DNA of 64,000 bases, from assembly GCA_964020155.1 (NCBI GenBank), contig OZ026554.1, positions 705,001 to 769,000 of the forward strand, in the 5' to 3' direction. Under the pieces are notes generated by a model that saw only the letters and a list, made by a program, of their open reading frames with translations, searched no databases and was not told the origin of the DNA. The DNA is from Chondrilla cf. caribensis (Eukaryota > Porifera > Demospongiae > Chondrillida > Chondrillidae). Position 1 is the stretch's first letter; each line of letters starts with the position of its first letter. This document shows, piece by piece, positions 30,380-51,686 of the stretch. Made by a program: the position numbers and the translations under genes.

Positions 30380-31060
30380 GCTGAGCCTAAATATACTACG
30401 TAGGTAAACGCCCTGTAGGCCCTGACCAAGTGCACAGTATGACATTGAACTAAATGGAAACATGTTGTCCCATACGTTGAGGCCTATATTCAACAACAGC
30501 AGTATACATGGTGATCACCTAAGCAATTTGAGATTTCTTTTCTGGTCACCAAGGGCTACCCAGTGTCCATGCCAAACTCACCAACACAATTTTGTGCGCA
30601 TTCTGATTGTCCTGAGTGCGCTATAAGCCTCGTGGTGACAAGCCAAAAAATGTCAATTTTTTGAGTTGTCACCGCGGCCTCTCCTGTGTGCACGTGATGC
30701 GTCATAGCTCAAATCCGAGTGCACAGACACACTCCTGGACCTAGTAGCTACCTTCTGATAGCAAAAAGGATGCATTTTGATGTCGACCAAAATTTCCCCC
30801 CAGTGCCACATATAATAGAATGTATATACTTTGTATGCACATTCATAAGTGTAATACGCCTTGTGTGTAATATGTCTAAGACTTGGTTAATCGGAGCGAT
30901 ACCGCGCTATATACTGGGTTTCACGAAATGCTGCCGTACGCGTCTGCTACAAATATTTTAGCCTTACGCTGTCAGGCCCACGCATACCACTATAGACCAC
31001 ACAAGTACTTAAGAAGACAAGTGTACGCTATTGTGTGTCCTTGGTATACTACTAGACGGC
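30380..31060. other. interval between relic and gene C
   Basis: No gene seen. A short segment (tatatactgggtttcacgaa at 30909) matches 26319 (tatatacttggtttcatgaa), marking the left edge of the duplicated unit. No NFS1 exon copies are present here. Confidence 0.5.
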
Positions 31061-31062
31061 TC

Positions 31063-34000
31063 ATGGATTATCGCTTGGAGAAGGTTTTTGAACGAGTTGT
31101 AACTAGACTGCCCCCAGAGCATGCTAGTATCCTACTCAGCAGGAAGGAAGCGGTCTTGAATAGCTTAAGAAAAGGTCTGGAAGAGGAGAGGGCGTGGATT
31201 GATAGAGAAGAAGATCACGATGGAAACGGCTCATCGCATTCACGGCAACCACATTGTAAGAAGCACATGGAAACTGGATCATTCCACTGAAATACTTCGT
31301 TAACTATTCTGTAATATATCTGAATTACAGATGTCAAGAAATGTGCACCCATTTCGGTCGAGCAAAACGACCTAAATCATCCGGAGACCTGTGGACAGAC
31401 CGTGTCTAGTTAGTATGCATGCTCTCGATACACGGAGTAGATAAGATAGATAGATCATTATTATGTGACAATAGGAAGCTACATCCACGCACAAATGCGG
31501 GTTTTCATGTAGGTAGTACATACATACCAATCTATCAATTGAATGGTGTTTGGAGGTGATAGCTTCCTACAGTAGAGCTATTTCACCAGTCCCTTCATCC
31601 CTACCCATGTCACAGGCTTGTTTGTTGATGATGACGTCATGCCTGTTGTGAATGACCTCAAATCAACAAGGGAGGAACAAGGTACATGTTACATGTGATG
31701 TGATGTAGGTTTGATATTGATTTCCTACATTACCCAGTATTTCTACAATATAGAATCTGATACTTCTCTTGTAACACTTCATCAACAAACTCCATCAGGT
31801 AACAAATTTTATTATTGATTGCAGCTATTAAAGTACCTTACTTGTTTGACTGGTCCCATGGATAATTATTATATTAATTTTATTAATGTTTATATATTAT
31901 TAGGAAAACAAGATATTTTTCTTGATACTAAACCTGCTGCTCAATTGGTTACTCTCCCTGAACCAAGAAGTAAGAAGCGTCTTTATTATATTCTGAGCCT
32001 GCTCTGTTTTGAGTCCACCTCACCTTTGGCTATATACTGTAGGTAAAAATGATATGTTTTTCGATGCTGAGTGCTTAGTGATAGCTTCCTACAGTAGAGG
32101 ATACTTAGGAAGTGTCAGAGCTGTTCCTAAACTGGAGACTGACCTCGGAGGAAGGGAGGAGGAGGTGTTGGCTGTTTCAGAACTCTTGGCTCGAGCAAGA
32201 AACAAGGAGCTCACTTCACAGGTGCCATTTCCAGTGAAGGGACCTGGTGAACTAGTTAAAGTGTGGGTAGATGATGAAAAGGTGTCACATTCAAAAGAAT
32301 TCTACCTCACATTGATGGAGGATTTCATGAAGCAGTGTAGGACTCCAGCTGGTGAGTATGTGTATATAATGTGCTGTCTAGGTGACATAGTTTATTTCAA
32401 GTTAGTTCTTACTTTAAACGTAGAGGTCGTTTATATAAACGCATACCCTACGGATACGGAGTAGCAAACTCGCGTGCGAGCGACCGGCTTCTGGAGCTCG
32501 AGTATAAAAGGGGGGGTGGTCACACTATCTAAAAGTTAATTGAGCGCGAGTTTCAAAAAGTCGAGAAGAAGCTCTCCGAGGAGGGCTTCTTTTTGGCCTT
32601 TTTCATACGTGATAATTGATCGAAACAATGGAACAAAGCACAATAGAAACATATGACCCACACATATCAGTTTTATTGTATTTTTTTGACGATTTCAACG
32701 ATGGCGAGTGGTGGTATTTCTGGTGGTGTACCTCCTTCTAGGAGGCGTAGAATTTCAAACGGAGAACGATCTCCAACATTGGGTGGTGCAGAGGATTCGT
32801 TGGTTGTTTGTTTACACTGTTTTTGCGATCCCTGCGTTACTGAAGACTGCGTCCTACCCTCCTTTGTACGCGGGTCTGCTGCTCTGAAACAATCGAGGTT
32901 AAAAGTGACACCTGAGCGACGAACTGTCGTTCCTTTCTTAGGTGCGATAAAAAAAAAAAATGGCGACCCCGTGGACTTGCGCTCTCTCAAGACGACTGAT
33001 CATTCTAGCCACTGTGTATATTGTTTTACTTGGAAATGCCACCGCTGATAGTGAACAAAGATCGGAAACGTCTCCTGCAATTTTCAAAGTCTCCTTGAAG
33101 CTGAGTATCGCGAAAGGGTTTTCGCACCTCCGAGTGGACGTCAGTTGTGGATTCAAGACCCCGTCGCTCTGGTCAAGATCTACGTACGGACAACTCCACT
33201 TCACCATATTGTCGATTTGTTTTACTGCATGTTGCTACCTGTCCGTTGTCTCTCTCACCCTACTCCTACTTCTGGCTGGCGATGTTGAACTAAATCCTGG
33301 TCCTGTCCGGTTCCCTTGTGGTAAGTGTAATAAGCCTGTTAAGAATAATCAGAAGGGTTTGCAATGTAATCGATGTGATGTTTGGTTTCATGCTAAATGC
33401 GAGTTGGTCTCAAATAATGTCTATGAACTGTTGTCAAACACCAACTATGAGTGGTTTTGTGGATGTTGCTGTCTACCACCTCTTTCTGATAGCTTCTTTA
33501 GTGCTACTTGTGAATCCTTGGACTTCTCCACATCTTCCACTTCCTTGTCCAATGATGTGTCCTTATGTACCCTTCGCCCCTCTGGTTCTCATGGTCTTTT
33601 GGTTGTTCACCTGAACATACGTAGCCTCACTCGACATCTTGACGAGCTCAAACATACCATCGAAATCCATCAGCCTGACATTATTGCTCTATCAGAAACA
33701 TGGCTTGATAGCACTGTCTACAATAGTGATATTTGGATTAATGGCTACAATCTCTATCGTAAGGACCGTGATCGCCATGGTGGAGGTGTTGCTATTTACT
33801 CACGTGAGCACCTACACGCCCGAGTGTTGATTCCCTATGTCTCTCCTTCACCCATTGAAACGCTGTGGATCGATGTAGCTTGTAGCAACAGCACAGGTAA
33901 CCTCCTCTTAGGGTGCTGCTATCGTCCACCTGCTTCTTCAATAAACTCGGTTGATCATCTTCTCCTAGACATTGAAAGTGCTCTGTCACTAAAGAAAAAT

Positions 34001-37000
34001 GTTGTGGTTTGTGGGGACTTTAACATTAACCTCCTTGGAGGGATTCACCCTCTCAAGGATAAAATGTGTACCTTCATTGACGATCACTCATTGTGTCAAC
34101 CTATTGCCTCTCCAACGCGTATTTCATGTACCACCAAGACTCTGATCGACATCTTCCTTTTATCCAGCTCTGACCTCTTGGTGTCCTCTGGTGTCTCTGA
34201 CCTTGCCATCTCAGACCATCAAATGGTATATGTTAACCTCACTCTGGCCTTCCCAAAACCCAAAACCATCTCTGTCCGGAAGCGTAGTTATCGAAAGTTC
34301 AATGAGGAAGAGTTCCGTGCAGATCTTGCCAAAGCCCCTTGGTGTCTAATGGACATATTCGAGTGCCCTGATGATAAACTTTTTGTCTTTGAGCAACTTA
34401 TCAATTCATGTCTAGATCAACATGCTCCTTTGTCCAACATCAAACGCAGAAAGCACAAACTACCCTGGATCACTCCCACTGTACAGAAAGCAATAGACAA
34501 TAGAAACCGACTACTCCGTAAGTTCAAGAAAACATCCTGCCCGGAAATCTGGAAGTCCTACAAGAAGTGTAGAAATACTGTTACCAGAGTACTCCGTGAC
34601 TCGAAGAAGGCCTACTTTGAACATATGATTGAGAAGTCAGTATCTCCAAATATGCTGTGGAAATGCATCAAATCCACTCTCCCTGCTTCGTCTGATTCCT
34701 GGGATGTATTCGAAAGAAGTCACACTTCTCTGGCTGATGCATTCAACCATCATTTTGTCTCTGTCACAAAAGGTTCAGGCTCTTTATCATGTCGTTCTAC
34801 TACCAACTCCACGGTTTGTGTGTCCCCGTCCATCTCAGTTCCCTGTTGCTCTTCTAGTCAATTTGAATTGCGTACTGTTTCTGTTGATGACTGTACAGAA
34901 GTCTTGAATGTCCTGAAACCAAATAGAAGCTGTGGCCCAGATAGCATTCCATCCTTTGTTCTAAAAAGTGCTAGTAATATTGTTGCTCCTCACCTCACTA
35001 CCATTATTAATATCTCCCTATCATCTGGATGTTTTCCAAACAGCTGGAAGATAGCTGATGTTAAGCCTCTCCACAAGAGCGGTGATAAAGATCAACTAAC
35101 TAATTATCGCCCTATATCCTTGCTTCCTTCCAGCAGCAAGGTAATGGAGAAGATCGTCCGGTCCCAACTGACCCACCACCTTGAGTCCAACAATCTTATC
35201 TACCCGCTTCAGTCTGGCTTTAGAAAACATCACTCGACCGCAACAACCCTCTTAAGATGTATGAATGACTGGTTTACTGCTATTGATGACGGCTTTTTTG
35301 TTGGAGTTGTCTTTCTTGACCTCTCTAAGGCTTTCGACTCAGTTGATCATCTACTCCTGCAGGACAGACTGACTACACTTGGTATCTCTCCATCTGCCAG
35401 GCGCTGGTTTTCATCGTACCTATCAAACCGTTCCCAACGCACTATTATTGGTGAATCCAAGTCGCTTCCCCTTACTCCTGATACCGGTGTTCCCCAGGGC
35501 TCAGTTCTCGGGCCCACTTTATTTTCCATCATGATCAATGATATGCCATCTGCCTGCCCTGATTGCACTGCCGTCCTGTTTGCTGATGACATGACAATCT
35601 ATACTATTGGTAAGAATGTCAATGAAATTGCTTCTCAGTTATCCACTGCTCTCGCCAGATGCCAACATTGGTTGTCTGATAACCATCTCCGGCTAAACCT
35701 CTATAAAACTAAATGTATGCTAATCCACTCTCAGCATAAAGCACCACCCCCGCTTGCCCTTAAGCTCAGTGATACTTCCATTGAGCAAGTATCCAAGTTC
35801 AAATTCCTTGGTTGTGTAATCAACCATCATCTGTCTTGGGATGATCACATCCAGCTCATCACAACCAAAGTCACCAGAAACATCAATCTTTTACGCAGTC
35901 TCTCTTGGTTCTTACCCAGAAGGGCTCTATTGAAGTTCTATGAGGCGTACATCTTACCAACATTTGACTATTGTGATGTTGTGTGGTTTTGCTGCACAAG
36001 GACTCAAGCGCTGAAACTGGAGAGGCTACAAAACTATGCCGGACGAGTGATCCTCAAGGAGCCCCGCATCTCCTCTGCCACAAGCATCCGCAAGAAGCTC
36101 GGTTGGACCACGCTAGAAGCACGCAGGAATACCCACATGGCCACCCATATATTCAAGACCCTTAAGAACGCTGCTCCCTCATACCTGCAGACTCTACTTC
36201 AGCCCCACAAATCCACTGGATATCATACCAGAGGTGCTGTGCGTGGCAATCTCCTCCTACCACAACCAAGGACTGAAGCAGGTAAAAAGGCTTTCTCCTT
36301 TTCAGCCCCTAGGCTGTGGAACTCGCTGCCTGATGAGGCCAAAGGGTCAACCAACTTATCTCTATTTACTGCCTGTGTGAGAACTTATTTTAATACTGTA
36401 TAAATGTACATTATTTATTGCCTATTGCATGTGGTTTACTTTCAATTTATTAATTTTCCCCATTGTTATTGTCACTGTTGTATCATGTTATCATTATTGT
36501 ATGTCACGTTATTTTTGGTTGTTTTTGTTGTCAGTTTATATGTATGTTTATCTGTATGTTTGCTTTGTTGTTACCTTCTTCTGTATGTTATGTCTACCTC
36601 ATTTGTTATGTTACAATCATTATTATATTATCTTAGTCCAATTCACCTATATTTTACATGTAATTTTTATAACTTTATTCTATTTCAACTGGGAGCCTTA
36701 GTAGTAGCCCATTGGGCTAGTGGCCTCTCCAGTATAATAATGATACCATACCATACCATACCATTCCTGGTGTTAATAAAGCTTCGCACTTGTAGAAAAG
36801 TGCTAATTTAGAAGAAATGCACAGCTTCTTCGGCGAAACTCGCACAGCATACGTACGTATCTCGAAACAATCAACACTATATGTGATTATGTAGCCATTT
36901 TGTATATATTTAGTCGTGTTTATTTGTATTGTGGTACATGTATTGATTCTATGATGTATATAGAGCTTCGTACGGCGTACAACACGGAACAATTTGTACT

Positions 37001-37866
37001 AATCTTCTATAATTCGAATGCATAAGGCAGCCATTTTGTTCCGTAAACTCCGTAAACGTGTGACCGCCCCCCCTTTTATACGCGACCTCTACGTTTATTT
37101 AAGTACATACCGAAAAAAAAAAAAATATATATATATATATGCACATTATACACTTCTATCCGATAATGGTATATCCTATACAGCTGTAATATGGTACACT
37201 GGACATGGAGAGGATACCACTGGAAATTGGTGCTTCAGAGATGGAACCATCCGTTTCAGGGAGATATTCGACTTGTACCAAACCCACTTCAAGCACAAGC
37301 TCCTCTACATCATTTCAGATTGTAGCTACTCAGGGTGTTGGATCCAGGATATGGCTAATATGCTTGATGACATGGGGATTCCCCCTTGTGGTCACTCTAC
37401 GAAAGAACAAGGTATATTACTGAAGCTGTGGGCATCGTGTCACAGCTCAGAGCAAGCAATATACATGCGATTTGCTCAAGAGGGTTTGAGAATTGGGAAT
37501 GATGGTATATTCTATCTACAGCCAAGTTCGGTAGGGAAGTTTCGCAATCTGTTATACTTGCACACCACCCACTCGACTTGTCCAAGCAATGATCTCAACG
37601 TTTGTAAACTAGACCTTAAATCTTTCTCCCCGAAGTGGCAGCACCTAGCTAAGAGTTTAGCTGCCTTGGTGTATCTGGTTCATGGCAACGACAAGGGCAA
37701 ACCAGCCTGGCACTATGTGCTGGTTGAAGAAGATAAAGTGAACATGTTCAAGGATAAAGTTGAATCAGGAACTGTTAACGTTACTGAATATGGAGTAATA
37801 TTGAAGTCAGGATGGGGCAAAGATCCACCTGAGGAGGTCAAAATGTTTATAAATTCTTTTTTCTGA
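31063..37866 (+). CDS. caspase-like (C14) protein, paralogue C, with transposon in an intron
   Basis: Seven exons, 31063-31255, 31331-31408, 31616-31681, 31754-31798, 31904-31969, 32043-32351 and 37184-37866, give 479 aa; all phases agree. The N-terminal exon, His loop (YTGHGED) and Cys loop (SDCSYSGCW) are conserved with A and B. It has one more exon than they do: exon 5 starts like B's catalytic exon (GKQDIFLD) and continues like A's exon 4 (PAAQLVTLPEP). The intron before the last exon is 4.8 kb because it carries an intact retrotransposon and the ends of another element, while A and B have about 125 bp there. No stop or frameshift was found, so the gene is probably still functional if the intron is spliced. 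Confidence 0.8.
32701..33048 (+). CDS. retrotransposon first open frame (ORF1-like)
   Basis: 115 codons from the ATG at 32701, following an upstream in-frame ATG-like start at 32653. It begins MASGGISGGVPPSRRRR and contains Cys/His residues (VCLHCFCDPCVTEDC) that could bind metal. It overlaps the start of the main frame in another frame across a run of twelve A at 32949-32960. I do not recognise a known ORF1 domain; it could be a nucleic-acid-binding leader or an artefact. Confidence 0.45.
   Translation: MASGGISGGVPPSRRRRISNGERSPTLGGAEDSLVVCLHCFCDPCVTEDCVLPSFVRGSAALKQSRLKVTPERRTVVPFLGAIKKKNGDPVDLRSLKTTDHSSHCVYCFTWKCHR
32960..36403 (+). CDS. LINE ORF2: 2A peptide, PHD finger, endonuclease, reverse transcriptase
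   Basis: 1147 aa, no stops. Residues 1-29 look like a signal sequence (RRLIILATVYIVLLGNATA), and 80-106 are hydrophobic. Residues 107-115 are GDVELNPGP, a canonical 2A ribosome-skipping motif (DxExNPGP) at 33278-33304. A PHD-type zinc finger follows (CGKC...CNRC..WFHAKC...CGCC). Then an APE-type endonuclease (HLNIRSL, ALSETWLD, CGDFNINLLG, ISDHQMVYV) and a reverse transcriptase (NYRPISLLPSSSK, FLDLSKAFDSVDH, TGVPQGSVLGPTLF, catalytic FADDM near residue 874). 2A peptides are known in some CR1/L2-type elements of marine invertebrates. The intact frame suggests recent activity. Confidence 0.9.
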   Translation: MATPWTCALSRRLIILATVYIVLLGNATADSEQRSETSPAIFKVSLKLSIAKGFSHLRVDVSCGFKTPSLWSRSTYGQLHFTILSICFTACCYLSVVSLTLLLLLAGDVELNPGPVRFPCGKCNKPVKNNQKGLQCNRCDVWFHAKCELVSNNVYELLSNTNYEWFCGCCCLPPLSDSFFSATCESLDFSTSSTSLSNDVSLCTLRPSGSHGLLVVHLNIRSLTRHLDELKHTIEIHQPDIIALSETWLDSTVYNSDIWINGYNLYRKDRDRHGGGVAIYSREHLHARVLIPYVSPSPIETLWIDVACSNSTGNLLLGCCYRPPASSINSVDHLLLDIESALSLKKNVVVCGDFNINLLGGIHPLKDKMCTFIDDHSLCQPIASPTRISCTTKTLIDIFLLSSSDLLVSSGVSDLAISDHQMVYVNLTLAFPKPKTISVRKRSYRKFNEEEFRADLAKAPWCLMDIFECPDDKLFVFEQLINSCLDQHAPLSNIKRRKHKLPWITPTVQKAIDNRNRLLRKFKKTSCPEIWKSYKKCRNTVTRVLRDSKKAYFEHMIEKSVSPNMLWKCIKSTLPASSDSWDVFERSHTSLADAFNHHFVSVTKGSGSLSCRSTTNSTVCVSPSISVPCCSSSQFELRTVSVDDCTEVLNVLKPNRSCGPDSIPSFVLKSASNIVAPHLTTIINISLSSGCFPNSWKIADVKPLHKSGDKDQLTNYRPISLLPSSSKVMEKIVRSQLTHHLESNNLIYPLQSGFRKHHSTATTLLRCMNDWFTAIDDGFFVGVVFLDLSKAFDSVDHLLLQDRLTTLGISPSARRWFSSYLSNRSQRTIIGESKSLPLTPDTGVPQGSVLGPTLFSIMINDMPSACPDCTAVLFADDMTIYTIGKNVNEIASQLSTALARCQHWLSDNHLRLNLYKTKCMLIHSQHKAPPPLALKLSDTSIEQVSKFKFLGCVINHHLSWDDHIQLITTKVTRNINLLRSLSWFLPRRALLKFYEAYILPTFDYCDVVWFCCTRTQALKLERLQNYAGRVILKEPRISSATSIRKKLGWTTLEARRNTHMATHIFKTLKNAAPSYLQTLLQPHKSTGYHTRGAVRGNLLLPQPRTEAGKKAFSFSAPRLWNSLPDEAKGSTNLSLFTACVRTYFNTV
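36404..37096. other. retrotransposon 3' UTR and right arm of outer element
   Basis: T-rich 3' UTR of the LINE to about 36771, then about 325 bp that belong to the interrupted outer element, ending in its inverted repeat. No coding signal. Confidence 0.5.
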
Positions 37867-38599
37867 AACAGTCTTCTTGTACTGTGACTACATGAGAACA
37901 GAATTTATTCATTTTCATTCAATAATCAACACGTGTAGTACTGTATTACATATATGCATGTCCATGTGTGTATCATGTACAGAGGTACTTGCCAATAGCA
38001 ATTGGAGTATCTGACAGCATGCATGTTTAATGATTAAAGACGAACAGTTTATTTAAATTATTTACATTAGTACATTTATTGAACAATCACATTTTTTCTT
38101 TCTATATACGTAGCTGATAAGAAAAATAATATCCTCCTCTACACATGTTTGTATATTATATATAATGTATGTATGTATGCGCATATTTGTGCTTACATGC
38201 TAAGGTACACACACCAGTACAGTTAAATTAAATACGAGAGACATGTTCTGAATCAGTGTACATATTGAATACCAGGAGAGGGTTCCACACAGCAACAATC
38301 TAAATTCTCCAGGGATATATCAATGGTGAAAGTCCTGACTGTATCATATCTGGATCACTTTCTATTGGTAAAGGCCCTGTCTTCCTATATACAAGATTAT
38401 TATAATGTAAATATAATTAGTTATTATTCCTATGTGTACTGTATAATATGTACAGGTGATGAGAAAATGCATCATCTACATAATAATAACTATTATTACA
38501 ATAGGTTTAATAAAACTACATTCAATTAACATTATTGAATGCGTTAAGAAATTAAAACAAAAATAAGTGACATTTCATGTGTAAATGGTAAATATGTTG

Positions 38600-40839
<2,240 letters not shown>

Positions 40840-42000
40840 TGGAGGCGAGGTTTCAAGGGCTCGGGTTACCGTATATGCATATTGTGCAGAGTATAGCCAA
40901 TAATAGGGGATTCCCCTATATCTTTCCCTACTCTGTTTATTCAACAATGAAAACGCGCTATTGCGTTAGATGGTGCAATAGGTCTTCACGGTTGAGATGG
41001 GAACACGTGATGCAACTGGTCATGACCTTATAATTGAAAGCCACAGCTGTTATAGCAATGGTGGGTTGTGCATTATGTTCAATATTATGTCACATATACT
41101 GGTATTCCAAGTACAGCTGGGTATGTGTTCATGTATATCCCGTGTACCATTGTTATGGAGGGTAGCAAAATTCACTAGGAGTATTAGACCTGTGTGCATG
41201 ACATAACTGGAAGGACAGCTAGTGGAGAGTGGCGATTTGTGTGTACATGGGCATACAAATAATACAGTGGTTTTATGGTTTCCTGTTGCCTGGATACCAA
41301 TATTGCACCACCATCCTCGTGACAGCGTGGACATGCATGGCTAACAATACCAGAATAGGAAACAAAATTACGCAAGTCTAAATAAGGTTATTTCCACACA
41401 CAAATTGTATAATATTAGCATCCAACAGGAGACCACAGCCAGTTTATTATTATAGCTGCAGGGAGATTTCTGTTTAAATATTGAAGAATTATGCATCTAT
41501 TCGTCTCTACCAGCTGTCAAAGAAGGGTGGAGAATCTTCAACCCATATATTATATCATTTTGACTTCGGCAATTTTCCTTTTCCAATGTAGAACTATTTG
41601 ACCATTGGTACTTGATTGCTTCGATTGATTTAGTTAATTGATCTATAGATCTATCCACTTATATTTGTACTATAGCTATACATCATACCTCCCATTGTAA
41701 ATCTGACATACGGTGTCATATTGGTTAGTTTGATAGACAAATGAATTCCTCAGGTTATAGATAACAATTAATTTATATCACATCACGATCAACATGATTG
41801 ATTTACAAAATGACAAAACAACAAGTGACGTTATGTCACACCATTCCATGGAATAGATACAATATTGTTAACATACAAATATTGTGTACAATTAACAATA
41901 ATTAGTTATGAATTAAGAACAAAACGAAATCTCACCATGTAAACTTTGGACAATTGAAAAGATGCAAAAAAACCTCTCGACATACAAATAAACAAAATAC
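40840..42000. other. intergenic, no gene seen
   Basis: Between the start of gene D and the 3' end of the DLK-type kinase. No exon-like sequence, repeats or RNA gene recognised on either strand. Confidence 0.6.
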
Positions 42001-42002
42001 AC

Positions 42003-42008
42003 TTTATT
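42003..42008 (-). terminator. poly(A) signal AATAAA of the DLK-type gene
   Basis: AATAAA on the minus strand, 15 bp past the TGA stop at 42023-42025, in the context cctcaaataaagtg. Confidence 0.65.
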
Positions 42009-42022
42009 TGAGGTTCTGTGAA

Positions 42023-50735
<8,713 letters not shown>

Positions 50736-51114
50736 CAGATCGAAACAGGACACAAAAAAAACAATCGAAACGTTTTCACAACAATCCCAGTCTCGTCAGA
50801 CTACCGAAGGAGCCTGAACATACGTACGTCCGCCTACTCGCACGCATACAGGTTACCTATACTATGGTCCCGCTACCTCACGGTACACTATTATAGTGGA
50901 GCGTTGAGAGATAGTCCAGCCCTACTTATATTCGCACAATAGATAAGATACACATTTTGCCATAAAAGGTTAGGATGTGGTGACGTCAGTGATACTAAAT
51001 ATAGAACGCACGTCTCTGTTTTGGCGGGAAAACACTATGTAAATGTACCGGCTTCAATTCATCAATATAATATGGTTTATACAGTAATCACATACTCGCT
51101 ATTAACATGGCTAT

Positions 51115-51499
51115 CTATTTGTCATGATTTGATGTAGTTTCTTGGCATAGTTTGTGCTTTTTTATTTTCTTAAGTTTTCTTCCAAGCATTTTATTACGGC
51201 TGAAAAGGTGATCAAATGTCAATTCTTTGCTGTGTATTGCCTCTTGTATGACTTCAACTAGAGAATTTCTTGAATGGTCATAGAAGCACACAACTGAGGG
51301 GAAAAATGCAGCATATACAGGATATTTGGACACATACAGTGCCACCCATTTAATGATACATTTCTCAAAAACTCTATAACCTTGCACACACAGTGCTTGG
51401 TGCATGAGTGTGGTCTTACACAATCTAGAGCAACTAAAGGGTGTATACTTACATATAATTAGAATTCCTGGGTAGATCTGTTTTTAATGCATATGCAGT

Positions 51500-51579
<80 letters not shown>

Positions 51580-51602
51580 ATGTGCGTATGTGTGCATGTG
51601 TG

Positions 51603-51686
<84 letters not shown>

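Larger units (their letters stand above)
32530..36771 (+). mobile_element. CR1/L2-like non-LTR retrotransposon
   Basis: Apparently full-length element on the same strand as gene C. It has a 5' region, a small first open frame, a 1147-codon endonuclease/reverse transcriptase frame, and a 3' tail of taccata repeats (about 36745-36771) instead of poly(A). The PHD finger, APE-type endonuclease and tail place it near CR1/L2-type LINEs. The exact 5' end is not determinable by eye. Confidence 0.82.
32416..37096. mobile_element. outer inverted-repeat element interrupted by a non-LTR element
   Basis: The insertion in gene C begins aaacgtagaggtcg at 32416 and ends with its inverse cgacctctacgttt at 37096. 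A second pair, tataaaagggggggtggtca near 32503 and its inverse near 37060-37080, lies further in. Both outer ends are next to tttaa (32413-32417 and 37098-37102), a possible target duplication. Genes A and B lack the insertion at this site. No transposase was seen in the remaining arms (36771-37096). Confidence 0.5.
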
